Positions 54,389-63,597 of a stretch of 64,000 nt of DNA are shown here, one piece after another. Under the pieces are notes generated by a model. That model was not told the origin of the DNA. It searched no databases and saw nothing but the letters and a program-made list of their open reading frames with translations. Within the stretch, counting starts at the first letter, position 1. Each line of letters starts with the position of its first letter. Both the position numbers and the translations under genes were made by a program. Source of the DNA: Echinicola shivajiensis (GTDB lineage Bacteria > Bacteroidota > Bacteroidia > Cytophagales > Cyclobacteriaceae); the NCBI RefSeq assembly GCF_018642165.1, contig NZ_JAHHZM010000020.1, positions 1-64,000 of the forward strand. The letters run 5' to 3'.

Positions 54389-54535
54389 GATATTATTTCC
54401 AATTTAATTACTTCCAAGGCAAAGCTTGATTTGGAAAGCGAATATACACATTCTTAGACTTCACAAAAAACTAGCTTTCTACTCTTCCTCCACTACCTTA
54501 AAATAAGCAAAACCCTAATTTCCTTTATTTTATCT

Positions 54536-54543
54536 TATATTTG
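54536..54543 (+). promoter_or_regulatory. Possible -7 box upstream of the lipoprotein-Wzi pair
   Basis: TATATTTG matches the consensus and lies about 85 bp before the lipoprotein ATG; no TTG element is seen at the expected place. Confidence 0.35.
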
Positions 54544-54627
54544 TGCCATTGTTAAAACCCTGATAATAATATCATTCATATCAGGTGATTAATAAGTATA
54601 TTATTAAAAAACCATCTAAATTACCAC

Positions 54628-55296
54628 ATGCAGCAAGCTTGTTTCAGGCCCAACTATTTACTTTTTGGGCTATTGATTTCATCCTTCTTTTTCAGTTCCT
54701 GTCAAGAGGATCAGCTACTAGACGAGGTCTTAGTCTATGATAATGATTTCTCGCAAGTAGGAAGCCTTACCAATATTGAGAATGGAAAACTACATATCTA
54801 TCAAAATGACACCATATTGGGAAACTTCACCAATGAATCATTTACCGTCAGACTTAATGAGCTTCCTGGCCATAACACAGTAAGGATCGTGATTGATCTC
54901 CTTCTGCATGATAGTTGGGATGGTAACGCCACAGGCTTAAGTGGTCCAGATTACTGGTATCTTAGTGTGGATTATCAGGAGATATTTAAAACCACCTTTT
55001 CAAACTCCCCTTGTGAATGGAATTATTGTCTTTTCCAGTCTTACCCAGACCAGTATGGAAGGCATAATGACCCTAAAACTGGCGCTATAGAAAAAGAGTT
55101 ACCTGGTCTCTGCCAATATAAGGATACTCCTGGTTGGACTACAAAATACAGAATCAGCAAATTGATCAGGCATACTGGTCCAAAAATTGAATTCACCTGT
55201 GGGGATCTATTAAAACAGGACAATGCACCTTCCTTGATTTGCGACGAAAGTTGGTCTGTATCAAAAATCGAAGTCAGTACTCTCTCTGTTAAATAA
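54628..55296 (+). CDS. Lipoprotein of unknown function paired with Wzi
   Basis: 222 residues. A lipoprotein signal ends FFFSSC (about residue 25). The mature part is beta-rich, with a lectin-like look (VRIVIDLLLHDSWDGNATGLSGPDYW, SVDYQEIF) and several cysteines (SPCEWNYC, LCQY, FTCGD, LICDES). No family is recognised with confidence. Its stop codon is followed at once by the ATG of the Wzi-like gene, so they are cotranscribed and may work together at the outer membrane (inference). Confidence 0.8.
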   Translation: MQQACFRPNYLLFGLLISSFFFSSCQEDQLLDEVLVYDNDFSQVGSLTNIENGKLHIYQNDTILGNFTNESFTVRLNELPGHNTVRIVIDLLLHDSWDGNATGLSGPDYWYLSVDYQEIFKTTFSNSPCEWNYCLFQSYPDQYGRHNDPKTGAIEKELPGLCQYKDTPGWTTKYRISKLIRHTGPKIEFTCGDLLKQDNAPSLICDESWSVSKIEVSTLSVK

Positions 55297-57009
55297 ATGA
55301 TGATTTTGACAACTCCTAAAAGCTTCCAAAATATAAAAGCAATATTTTTTTGCTTATTGTTTGTTATTCCCATTTACTCCAAATCTCAAACTGCCAACCT
55401 AAACACCCCTTACTTAGAGGATTATCTAAGAAGGCAGCAGCTCATGGGAAATTTTGACAAAAATTTCTCTTTCAATATTCGACCGATCACTCCCGAAATG
55501 GGTGATTTGGAATTAGCCGGTGAAAAATCAGATTTCTTTGAACGCTTGTATGGGTTTAAAGAACATCAATTATTTGCCAATGGAGAGGGTAAAATCAAAG
55601 TCTTGCCTCTACTTTTTAAAAACCAGTATAATTCCAACTATTCATTTGGTACCAATGATGGTTCCATGATTCCGAATAAAGGGATTCAATCACTCATAAG
55701 TGGTGGACTATATGCTTCCTATAAAGGTTTCAGCATCCAGTTTCAACCAGAATTTTTGACTGCTCAAAATCTAGATTTTGAAGGATTCCAATTGAGTACC
55801 GATGGATACCATTGGCTGGACTATTTCGAATGGCTAAACACCAGTGATATTCCTGAACGATTTGGGACTGGATCTTACACAAAATTCTTCTTGGGCCAAT
55901 CAAATATTAAATACACCTATAAAGATTTTTCAATTGGGGTCTCCAATGAAAATATTTGGTGGGGACCAGGCAAAAGGAACTCATTATTGATGAGCAATAA
56001 TGCACCTGGATTTCTTCATGCCACCATCCACACAAATAGACCAATAGCAACACAAATCGGATACTTTGAAGGGCAACTTTTCTCAGGAAAGTTAAAAAAC
56101 TCAGGTTACTTACCCCCAAACCATGGGTTTGTTTATAAACAAACTGAAGCCTATATCCCCAAAAGGGATGAGGATTGGAGATATCTCTCTGGCATAACTA
56201 TCAGCTACCAGCCTAAATGGGTACCTGGACTTTCTGTAGGCTATAGCAGTGTATCACAAATGTATTACAATGATATGGACAAGCTGGCAGATTATCTCCC
56301 TATATTTAATGGAGAAAAAGGCCCCTCAAATATTGTCAATACAGACCGTGATCAAAGAAACCAATTGAGCTCTGGTTATTTTAGATGGATGAGCCATGGT
56401 GGTCTGTTTGAATTTTATGGAGAATACGGCTCCAATGGAAACAGTAGACAGTTGAGAAATTTCTTGGTCAACCCAGACCTAAACCGAGCATTTACCTTTG
56501 GATTTAGTAATCTGATTCCACTGAAAAAAGAAGATGCTTATATTCAGATAAGTTCTGAAATGACACAAACAGGCCAGACAGTTAGAGAGGCGATTATTGC
56601 TGAAAATAGTTGGTATACGCACCCTCATGTGCGCCATGGTTACACTCACTTAGGGCAGGTTCTGGGAGCAGGTAATGGCCCTGGAAGCAATGTAATCTTC
56701 CTAGAGGCCAGTTGGGTGAAAAACTATAACAAAATTGGATTCCAAATGGAGCGAATCGTTTACAATAATGATTACTATTATAATACATTTGAGATAATAA
56801 AAGACTATAGAAGAAAATACATAGACCTAGTACCATCACTATTAGCTGACTGGAAAATCGACAATTTTATTCTTTCCAGCAAATTCCAATATGTCAACAC
56901 CCTAAATTATAAATGGTACTTAGAAAACAATCCTAATCAATATTTCATCGCAGGACTGGACAAAACAAATTTTGTGGCTCACATTAGCTTAAGTTACGTT
57001 TTTGACTAA
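55297..57009 (+). CDS. Capsule assembly Wzi family outer-membrane protein
   Basis: 570 residues with a signal peptide (FFCLLFVIPIYSKSQT). The Wzi pattern is seen in FFLGQSNIKYTYKDFSIGVSNENIWWGPGKRNSLLMSNNAPG, split here as the strand before and after the conserved WWGPG motif (about residues 220-225), and in many alternating aromatic strands that predict a beta-barrel. Wzi binds capsule or exopolysaccharide at the cell surface. It follows the lipoprotein gene with no gap and ends before a bidirectional terminator. Confidence 0.88.
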   Translation: MMILTTPKSFQNIKAIFFCLLFVIPIYSKSQTANLNTPYLEDYLRRQQLMGNFDKNFSFNIRPITPEMGDLELAGEKSDFFERLYGFKEHQLFANGEGKIKVLPLLFKNQYNSNYSFGTNDGSMIPNKGIQSLISGGLYASYKGFSIQFQPEFLTAQNLDFEGFQLSTDGYHWLDYFEWLNTSDIPERFGTGSYTKFFLGQSNIKYTYKDFSIGVSNENIWWGPGKRNSLLMSNNAPGFLHATIHTNRPIATQIGYFEGQLFSGKLKNSGYLPPNHGFVYKQTEAYIPKRDEDWRYLSGITISYQPKWVPGLSVGYSSVSQMYYNDMDKLADYLPIFNGEKGPSNIVNTDRDQRNQLSSGYFRWMSHGGLFEFYGEYGSNGNSRQLRNFLVNPDLNRAFTFGFSNLIPLKKEDAYIQISSEMTQTGQTVREAIIAENSWYTHPHVRHGYTHLGQVLGAGNGPGSNVIFLEASWVKNYNKIGFQMERIVYNNDYYYNTFEIIKDYRRKYIDLVPSLLADWKIDNFILSSKFQYVNTLNYKWYLENNPNQYFIAGLDKTNFVAHISLSYVFD

Positions 57010-57030
57010 TCACTAAGTAAAAAATTAAGC

Positions 57031-57068
57031 AAAAAAAGATAGGTCAAACTAGTAGCCTATCTTTTTTT
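57031..57068. terminator. Bidirectional terminator between Wzi-like and BamA-like genes
   Basis: A 13-bp stem (AAAAAAAGATAGG / CCTATCTTTTTTT) with a 12-nt loop between convergent genes; A/T runs on both sides allow it to act in both directions. Confidence 0.88.
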
Positions 57069-57092
57069 GTTTCTATGGAAAAACAAAGTCCA

Positions 57093-58250
57093 TCAAATAA
57101 CCTCATTTAGCCCAAAGTAAAAAGCTGTCTGGTCACCAAATGCAAAATCAATTCTAATATTTATTCCCTCATCGTTCATCCTATACCGAATCCCGAAGCC
57201 AGCCCCATAATGGAAACGGTCAAAGGCATATTGGGAAACCTTATTGGCAACCTGCCCGGTATTGCCAAAAAAAACCATTCCTAGGTTTCCATATACCGGC
57301 AATCTCAGCTCAGCCTGGTAAACCATGGCCATTTTTTCTCTGTATCTGCCCTCAAAATAACCTCTCATCCGTTTGCTTCCCCCAATCAGTGACATTTGTT
57401 GAAAAGGGGCTTCACCATTAATAAAACTCCACCACGCTTGCATTGCCAATATCTTATTCCTCCAAATAGGCACGTATTTCCTAAGGTCTAACTCATAACG
57501 ATTATAGGTAAATTTACTTCCCAAAAAGGGCTGAAATGTCATCCAGGAAAACTGATGATAAGAGCCTGAATTGGGTTGGAAAATATCGTCCCTGGAGTCA
57601 TAATTCGTTTTAAGCCCAAGACCTGCAACCCTAGGATCATTGGAACCAGGAACCTCACCACTTTCCAAGGTACCATTGAGCTGGGTCTCATAAATATTAT
57701 CTGTTCGGAATTCCAACCTTGGCCCCAAATAAACATTTGGAATAATCCTGCGCATATAATTTAAGTGAAGATAGGCATACCTCGTAGCATAATCTTCCTG
57801 ATTATCTATGGGCGTATTATTCCCTATTCCATAAAATTTAAAAGGATAATCCGTCAGCTCCAACCTTGCATTGATATAATCCTTATTGTAGTTTTTCCAT
57901 AAATCTAAATCAAGCTCTAAAATGGCCTGCTTCTTTAAAGTATAAATAAAAGTAATTGGCATGGAGGATGGCCGCAGTTGTTGCTCTTCCATTTTTTTGG
58001 ACTTAAAAACCTTGATAGCCCCGGCCCCAATTCCCAGACTAGTTTCAGGAGAATAAGTCACTGCAGGGATAAATGACCAAGTATCTGTACTCAACTTATT
58101 CAATACATGATCTACCGTATTAAAAAACTTACTTTCTCCCTGCTCATTTTCTACTGAACTTGAATCAGTTTGCGCATGAGCGAATCCCCCCCCTATAAAA
58201 ACCTTAACAAATAATAGACATTTAATTGACCTATGAAGAAATTGGTACAT
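57093..58250 (-). CDS. BamA/TamA (Omp85) family barrel protein without POTRA domains
   Basis: 385 residues with a signal peptide ending AHAQ. A short linker (about 25-60) leads straight into beta-barrel sequence (SFIPAVTYSPETSLGIGAGAIKVF). The Omp85 surface-antigen features are GLGLKTNYDSRDDIFQPNSGS and SLIGGSKRMRGYFEGRYREK (VRGY-like loop), and the barrel ends in a hydrophobic strand. There is no room for POTRA domains. Such short Omp85 proteins are found in Bacteroidota; cargo unknown. Confidence 0.85.
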   Translation of the reverse strand: MYQFLHRSIKCLLFVKVFIGGGFAHAQTDSSSVENEQGESKFFNTVDHVLNKLSTDTWSFIPAVTYSPETSLGIGAGAIKVFKSKKMEEQQLRPSSMPITFIYTLKKQAILELDLDLWKNYNKDYINARLELTDYPFKFYGIGNNTPIDNQEDYATRYAYLHLNYMRRIIPNVYLGPRLEFRTDNIYETQLNGTLESGEVPGSNDPRVAGLGLKTNYDSRDDIFQPNSGSYHQFSWMTFQPFLGSKFTYNRYELDLRKYVPIWRNKILAMQAWWSFINGEAPFQQMSLIGGSKRMRGYFEGRYREKMAMVYQAELRLPVYGNLGMVFFGNTGQVANKVSQYAFDRFHYGAGFGIRYRMNDEGINIRIDFAFGDQTAFYFGLNEVI

Positions 58251-58340
58251 ATGGAGAAAAACTATTATATATAAAATCCCACAAAAATAGCTGAAATTAA
58301 GGGGAATATTGGTTCGGAAAGCTTAATAATATTCTTCTGA

Positions 58341-59033
58341 TCACTTCATTTTCCACAGTCTCCACCACGGGGTTCCGGGAGAATCATGATGCTCATAATG
58401 GTATCCAAAAAAATAACAGGACAAAAAAGCCCATAAATGGTTCTTCGGCAAGGTTCCAGACTTATGTTTGTTATGGTGTTCTCCCCTATGTGGCAAAAAA
58501 GTACCAAAGTAAAACAATTGAAAGGTTGATAAGATCGCTGGCAACATCCAGTAGAGAATCAGATTTTCAACAGGAAAATATATTCTCAAAATTTGAAAAG
58601 AAACCCCCATCAAAATCAATTGACCTATGGTAATGTAGGCCTTTATAAAACTCCAGTACCATTTCCAAAATTGATGAGATTCATGATAATCGGGATCCTT
58701 TCCTGTAGCTACAAAACGGTGATGCTCATGGTGCTTGGGAAATAGCCGAAAATAAAAATTGAATGAAAACAGGATAGCAGAAAACCAGCCTATCGCATCA
58801 TTGATTTTTTTATTTTTGGCAACCGTCCCATGCATTGCATCATGAGCCGTGATAAAAAGCCCTGTATACAAATGCATTTGCAATAAAATGGCCAGATAGG
58901 TCAATGGATTATAATAATCTAATTTCCAATTCAATAAAAAACAAAGGACCAAAGCCCAACAAGTAATGATCACCAAAGCGATGATAACACCGAAAGGACC
59001 CACTGATTGATTTATAGATGTTGATTTGGTCAT
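58341..59033 (-). CDS. crtW: Beta-carotene ketolase, CrtW type
   Basis: 230 residues, four membrane segments, and the histidine boxes of CrtW: HDAMH (about 65-69), HHEHHR (about 102-106), HRGEHH (about 180-186) and HYEHH (about 214-218). CrtW adds 4-keto groups to beta-rings with O2 and di-iron. Family relatives include fatty acid desaturases, but length, ITAHDAMHGTV and the carotenoid operon argue for CrtW. It ends the operon, 37 bp after ispH. No crtZ is in the window, so the final pigment cannot be told. Confidence 0.87.
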   Translation of the reverse strand: MTKSTSINQSVGPFGVIIALVIITCWALVLCFLLNWKLDYYNPLTYLAILLQMHLYTGLFITAHDAMHGTVAKNKKINDAIGWFSAILFSFNFYFRLFPKHHEHHRFVATGKDPDYHESHQFWKWYWSFIKAYITIGQLILMGVSFQILRIYFPVENLILYWMLPAILSTFQLFYFGTFLPHRGEHHNKHKSGTLPKNHLWAFLSCYFFGYHYEHHDSPGTPWWRLWKMK

Positions 59034-59070
59034 ATTACTAAGGTACTCTACTGAAGCTATAAAAGGAAGA

Positions 59071-59916
59071 TTAATAGCTAAGTAGTGACTTTCTTACGTC
59101 CTCCATCAGCCACATTGGAGTAGAAGTTGCTCCACATACCCCCACAGAATCACCCGAAGAAAACCAACTTTTTTCAAGCTGATCAGGATGGGAAACAAAA
59201 AATGTATTTGGATTATTCTGTCTGCACACCTCATACAAAGCTTTACCATTGCTGGATTTTCTTCCACTTACAAACACAATTTTATCATATGACTCAACAA
59301 ACTTCCTCAATTCTTTATCCCTATTGGAAACCTGTCTGCAAATAGTATCATTGGTTTGAACAGTAACTCCTTGCTCTATTAATATCCTGTTAATCTCATA
59401 AAACTTATCGGTACTTTTGGTAGTCTGACTGAATAGTGTAATGTTTTCAGGCATATTATCTAAATCCAGTTCCCCAATATCCTGAAACACTATCGCCTTG
59501 TTAGCGGTTTGTCCAAGCAGTCCTTCTACCTCCGCATGCCCATGTTTTCCGTAAATATATATCTTCTCTTTTTTATCAAAGGAATTCTTTATTCTGTTTT
59601 GAAGCTTCAACACAACCGGGCAACTTGCATCCACCAAAGTCAATTCGTTTTTTATGGCCAGTTCATAGGTTGAAGGGGGTTCTCCATGTGCCCTAATTAG
59701 CACTTTCTCACCTGTCAACTCTTTGAGTCTTTCATGGTCGATGATCTTAAGGCCCTTTTCTACCAACCTTTTTACCTCCTCATCATTATGCACTATATCC
59801 CCAAGACAATACAAATGACCTTCCTCATTAAGAATATCTTCGGCCAACTCAATCGCATACACCACACCAAAGCAAAAGCCTGAATTAGTATCAATATGAA
59901 CATTAAGATCCAACAT
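59071..59916 (-). CDS. ispH: 4-hydroxy-3-methylbut-2-enyl diphosphate reductase
   Basis: 281 residues. The three Cys ligands of its [4Fe-4S] cluster lie in SGFCFGV (near 16), DASCPVV (near 100) and NDTICRQV/GVCGATSTP. RAHGEPP supplies substrate-binding His. IspH makes IPP and DMAPP in the last step of the MEP pathway. It is placed between crtYcd (6-7 bp upstream) and crtW, so its supply of C5 units is tied to pigment production. Confidence 0.95.
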   Translation of the reverse strand: MLDLNVHIDTNSGFCFGVVYAIELAEDILNEEGHLYCLGDIVHNDEEVKRLVEKGLKIIDHERLKELTGEKVLIRAHGEPPSTYELAIKNELTLVDASCPVVLKLQNRIKNSFDKKEKIYIYGKHGHAEVEGLLGQTANKAIVFQDIGELDLDNMPENITLFSQTTKSTDKFYEINRILIEQGVTVQTNDTICRQVSNRDKELRKFVESYDKIVFVSGRKSSNGKALYEVCRQNNPNTFFVSHPDQLEKSWFSSGDSVGVCGATSTPMWLMEDVRKSLLSY

Positions 59917-59922
59917 AACTTA

Positions 59923-60630
59923 TTAACCTTTAGGACTGATTATTGTTTTGCCTTCTTTTATTTTTTCATAAATGCTGATATTCATCAACATTAGCCCCAA
60001 GGAATAAATGAAGTCCTCAATAGGAATTGTTATGATTCGAAAACTCAGATTTTCGGCATTATCATAAAACACCACCGGCTCTGGAGTAAAAGCACCTGTC
60101 AAGGCGCCATTAAACAATAAAAAGGGAATGAGATGCACTAAATAAAATAGGTAAAACCTACCCAGAATTTTGGTTCCAAAATAATGGTAGTGAAACAACA
60201 ACAACATAGCAACAAACAAGAAATTGACACTTGTATACCATTTGTCGAGATTCAAAATTCCAACCAAGATTAATATGCCCAATAGTGCAAAAGTCAATAC
60301 CTTGGCCTTACTAGCCAAATAATCCTTTCTAATATAATATTGGAGTACCTCATAGATAAATATGGTAGAAAAAGGAACTATCAGAAAAAAAAGACATTCT
60401 TCCACAGGCAGGCTCCCAAAGTAAGCACCGGTCAAATATCTAGGGTTAAATCCCCAAACTTCTATGACGGTAAACCATTCATCCCAGATGATAAATACCA
60501 AGCTGGTGATCAAAATGGCAGGAAATAGGGCAAACCATTTTTTATAATAGTTGATTTTGGATTCGAAACTCCACAGCAAAGGCAACAGTAAAGTTGCTAT
60601 GTCTAAAATCAAATAGAGATATTTCTCCAT
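59923..60630 (-). CDS. Heterodimer-type lycopene beta-cyclase, fused (CrtYc-CrtYd)
   Basis: 235 residues from ATG 60630; a GTG two codons earlier is possible. About six to seven membrane segments carry two cyclase repeats: IWDEWFTVIEVWGFNPRYLTG with PVEECLFFLIVPF, and ALTGAFTPEPVVFY with IPIEDFIYSLGLML. In actinobacteria the two halves are separate CrtYc and CrtYd; here they are one protein, as known in Bacteroidota and fungi (CarRP). It turns lycopene into beta-carotene. Confidence 0.92.
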   Translation of the reverse strand: MEKYLYLILDIATLLLPLLWSFESKINYYKKWFALFPAILITSLVFIIWDEWFTVIEVWGFNPRYLTGAYFGSLPVEECLFFLIVPFSTIFIYEVLQYYIRKDYLASKAKVLTFALLGILILVGILNLDKWYTSVNFLFVAMLLLFHYHYFGTKILGRFYLFYLVHLIPFLLFNGALTGAFTPEPVVFYDNAENLSFRIITIPIEDFIYSLGLMLMNISIYEKIKEGKTIISPKG

Positions 60631-60637
60631 AAACACC

Positions 60638-61480
60638 TTATTCGAAACCTAATTTGGTACCAAAATAAATACTCATTAAAAGGGATAATTTTTTGATATT
60701 TGGAACCCTCACCCTCCTAAGGGTAATGGTATTTGGCTCTAATTTCTTGATTTTCCTGAATAGATTGAGATAATACAGATACGCAATCTTAACCCCTATT
60801 TTGGCCCCCACTGGCAATCTCTTTATTCCTTCATAGGCATCCTCAAAATCCTTTTCTATGTCTGCTTCAATCATCTGTTTCATTGAATGGTCAAAAGTCC
60901 GATAGTCTACCCCTGGGAAATATACCCTTCCGCGCTCTTCAAAATCACTCTTGATATCTCTTAGGAAATTAACTTTTTGAAAAGCAGACCCCAATTTACA
61001 AGCAGGGGATTTTAATTTCTCGTAGGCTTCATGATTACCCTGGCAAAACACTTTTAAGCACATCAGGCCAACCACTTCTGCTGAACCATAAATATATTCC
61101 TTGTACCTATCATCACTATATGTACTAAAATCCAAATCCATCGCCATGCTATTCAAAAAAGCATCAATCAAGTCCTTTTCAATTCCATATTGATGAACGA
61201 CCATTTGAAAAGCATGCAATATGGGATTTAAGCTGATCTGTTGATCAATAGCCTCGTAAGTATCCTTTCTGAATTTTTCCAAAAGATACGCTTTGTTCTT
61301 GTGGTGAAAAGTATCCACTATCTCATCTGCAAACCTTACAAAACCATATATCCCATAAATTGGCATATGAAACTGGTCATCCATCACTCGAATACCCAAA
61401 CTAAAAGAGGTACTATAGCGACGTGTCACAAGCTTGCTGCATTCCAATGTCGTATTATGATATAACTTTAAGGCGTCCAT
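60638..61480 (-). CDS. crtB: Phytoene synthase
   Basis: 280 residues from ATG 61480, four bases after the crtI stop; a longer start at 61528 would lie inside crtI. The two Asp-rich motifs are seen: FADEIVDT (about 49-56) and FLRDIKSDFEERGRVYFP (about 175-192). CrtB joins two GGPP to phytoene. Family certain. Confidence 0.95.
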   Translation of the reverse strand: MDALKLYHNTTLECSKLVTRRYSTSFSLGIRVMDDQFHMPIYGIYGFVRFADEIVDTFHHKNKAYLLEKFRKDTYEAIDQQISLNPILHAFQMVVHQYGIEKDLIDAFLNSMAMDLDFSTYSDDRYKEYIYGSAEVVGLMCLKVFCQGNHEAYEKLKSPACKLGSAFQKVNFLRDIKSDFEERGRVYFPGVDYRTFDHSMKQMIEADIEKDFEDAYEGIKRLPVGAKIGVKIAYLYYLNLFRKIKKLEPNTITLRRVRVPNIKKLSLLMSIYFGTKLGFE

Positions 61481-61484
61481 AAGT

Positions 61485-62981
61485 CTAGTTTTGATGAGCT
61501 TTAGAAAAATGATTTTTAATGATTTCATGAGCGACCACCTGCCCAGAAATCAGGGAAGGCGGAACTCCTGGTCCTGGCACTGTTAACTGTCCTGTGTAAT
61601 ATAAATTTTTTAACTTCTTGTTCTTGATTTTTGGTTTAAGCAAAGCTGTCTGACCCAAGGTATTGGCCAGACCATATGCATTACCTTTATATGCATTATA
61701 ATCTTGAACAAAATTGCTTTGAGCATATGCCCTTTTGTAGATCACATGATCACGAATAGATTGACCGGTGAGCTTTTCAAGCCTATCCATAACCATATGA
61801 TAATATCTTTCTTTATGCTCCTCTGTGTCATCCAAGCCAGGCGCCAACGGAATAAGGATAAACAAATTTTCCTTCCCTTTGGGGGCTACAGATGGATCGG
61901 TGACTGATGGCGCGCACACATAAAACAAGGGCTTGTCTGGCCAATCAGGATTTTCATATATAGCGTCAGCATGTGGCTCCAATGCTTCATCAAAAAATAA
62001 ATTGTGATGATTGAGCCCAGATAATTTTTTATCGACCCCTAAATAGAAAATCAAACTGGAGGGTGCTAGGGTACGCTTGTCCCAGTATCTTTCGGAATAA
62101 TTACTGTATTCTGGAGGTAATAGTGCGGCATCGACATGATGATAATCAGCGCCAGCAATTACTATATCAGCAGGTATGATTTTTCCATTCTTCAAAAAAA
62201 TTGAGGATACAGCGCCCTCCTTAATCTGAAGATGAGACACATCTGCATTATACACAAATTCAACCCCCTTTTCCTCAGCAAGAGTAACCATTGCCTTCAC
62301 TATCTCATGCATTCCCCCCATAGGATACCAAGTTCCCAAAACCAAATCAGCATAATTCATCAAACTATACAGTGCTGGTATCTTTTCTGCTGTTTGGCCT
62401 AAAAACAAAATGGGAAACTCCATCAGCCTTATCAGCTTTTCATTTTTAAAAAATTTGGCCACATGTTTTTTCATGGAATGGAATATATCCAGCTTTATCA
62501 GGTCGTTGATTATACCTGGCTGGGCAAATTCCCAAACGGATTGGCCAGGCTTGTAAACCCATTCTTGAATACCAATCTTATACTTTTGTTCTGCTTGAGC
62601 CAAAAACTCTTCTAATTTTTTAGCACTTCCAGTTTCTGTTCTTTCAAAAAGCAACTTTAACTCTTCAAAATTGGCGGGAATGTTCATTTCATCATTCTTA
62701 GCAAAAATCACCTTATAAGAAGGGTCTAACCTCACCAATTCATAATAATCAGACACTTTCTTTCCAAATTGGGAAAAATAGTTTTCGAATACATCAGGCA
62801 TCCAGTACCAACTAGGCCCCATATCAAAAGTAAATCCTTCAGCGAAAAAATTCCTTGCACGTCCGCCAGGACTATTGTGCCTCTCCAACAGCTTTACACT
62901 ATAGCCTTGATTGGCCAACCTGGTAGCAGCCGCTATTCCAGCAAAGCCCGCCCCTATTACCACTACCTGATCATCCGTCAT
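61485..62981 (-). CDS. crtI: Phytoene desaturase
   Basis: 498 residues from ATG 62981, one base after the sigma factor stop; a TTG three codons earlier was not chosen. The N-terminal FAD-binding motif is VVVIGAGFAGIAAATRLANQG, and the C-terminal CrtI signature is YYTGQLTVPGPGVPPSLISGQ (split by the window's wording as TGQLTVPGPGVPP and SLISGQVVA). CrtI desaturates phytoene to lycopene. Second gene of a sigma-crtI-crtB-crtYcd-ispH-crtW operon. Confidence 0.96.
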   Translation of the reverse strand: MTDDQVVVIGAGFAGIAAATRLANQGYSVKLLERHNSPGGRARNFFAEGFTFDMGPSWYWMPDVFENYFSQFGKKVSDYYELVRLDPSYKVIFAKNDEMNIPANFEELKLLFERTETGSAKKLEEFLAQAEQKYKIGIQEWVYKPGQSVWEFAQPGIINDLIKLDIFHSMKKHVAKFFKNEKLIRLMEFPILFLGQTAEKIPALYSLMNYADLVLGTWYPMGGMHEIVKAMVTLAEEKGVEFVYNADVSHLQIKEGAVSSIFLKNGKIIPADIVIAGADYHHVDAALLPPEYSNYSERYWDKRTLAPSSLIFYLGVDKKLSGLNHHNLFFDEALEPHADAIYENPDWPDKPLFYVCAPSVTDPSVAPKGKENLFILIPLAPGLDDTEEHKERYYHMVMDRLEKLTGQSIRDHVIYKRAYAQSNFVQDYNAYKGNAYGLANTLGQTALLKPKIKNKKLKNLYYTGQLTVPGPGVPPSLISGQVVAHEIIKNHFSKAHQN

Positions 62982-62982
62982 C

Positions 62983-63492
62983 CTAATCAACTTTATAAAT
63001 TTTTAAATCCTCTTTAAGAATTTTTCTTGCGATATGAATTCTGTTTTTAACAGTACCTATTGGAAGATCTAATTTCTCAGCAATCTCCTGATACTTATAT
63101 CCACTGAAGTGCATCATAAAAGGCTCTTTGTACACTTTGTCTAAATTCTCGATACAGGCTTTGATATCTTCAAGGGTAAAGCCTCCCTGAGCACCATTTT
63201 CAATACAGACATCACCAGAGTTAATATAATGTAAATTATCAGTTGTATCTACAAAAGTGGCTCTTCTTACCATTCTCTGATAATTGGTAATAAAAGTGTT
63301 TTTCATAATGGTATAAAGCCATGCTTTCAAATTAGTACCATCCGAAAACTTATCTCTATTCGTAAATGCTTTTAGGACTGTGTCCTGTAGCAGATCATTT
63401 GCATCATCCACATCCTTGGTCAGCCTAAGTGCAAAAGGCTTTAATGTCTTGGAATACTGGTTAAGCGAGTAACTGAATTCTAAAGTTGTCAT
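62983..63492 (-). CDS. ECF sigma factor heading the carotenoid operon
   Basis: 169 residues. Region 2 is at about 8-75 (DVDDANDLLQDTVLKAF, LKAWLYTIMKNTFITNYQRM). Region 4 is at about 115-165 (FMMHFSGYKYQEIAEKLDLPIGTVKNRIHIARKIL, the helix-turn-helix). No anti-sigma gene follows; crtI starts one base after the stop. By position it should control this operon and perhaps itself. Upstream lies an intergenic region with paired repeats and the end of a B12-binding MerR regulator. Confidence 0.93.
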   Translation of the reverse strand: MTTLEFSYSLNQYSKTLKPFALRLTKDVDDANDLLQDTVLKAFTNRDKFSDGTNLKAWLYTIMKNTFITNYQRMVRRATFVDTTDNLHYINSGDVCIENGAQGGFTLEDIKACIENLDKVYKEPFMMHFSGYKYQEIAEKLDLPIGTVKNRIHIARKILKEDLKIYKVD

Positions 63493-63505
63493 GCCTTTGA
63501 TTATT

Positions 63506-63581
63506 TTGTTTAAGTAAATATAATTTTAATTAAACAATATTCAAAGTTTTGTTTATTATTTTTTTAATTATAGTTAAACAA
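63506..63581 (-). promoter_or_regulatory. Repeated TTGTTTAA/TTAAACAA sites upstream of the sigma-crt operon
   Basis: Two inverted pairs: TTGTTTAA (63506-63513) with TTAAACAA (63530-63537), and TTGTTTAT (63549-63556) with TTAAACAA (63574-63581), inner spacings 16 and 17 bp. They fill the short AT-rich gap between the MerR-type terminator and the sigma ATG at 63492. They are good candidates for operators of the adjacent MerR/B12 regulator. AT-rich composition makes some chance matches possible. Confidence 0.5.
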
Positions 63582-63597
63582 TTTTATGGAAAGGCAA

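Noticed and set aside
58341-59033. General fatty acid desaturase instead of CrtW
   Set aside because: Short length, ITAHDAMHGTV and the other histidine boxes match CrtW, and the gene ends a carotenoid operon. Some doubt remains and is reflected in the confidence.
61485-62990. TTG start for crtI overlapping the sigma factor gene
   Set aside because: The ATG at 62981 lies one base after the sigma stop and gives the normal FAD-binding N-terminus.
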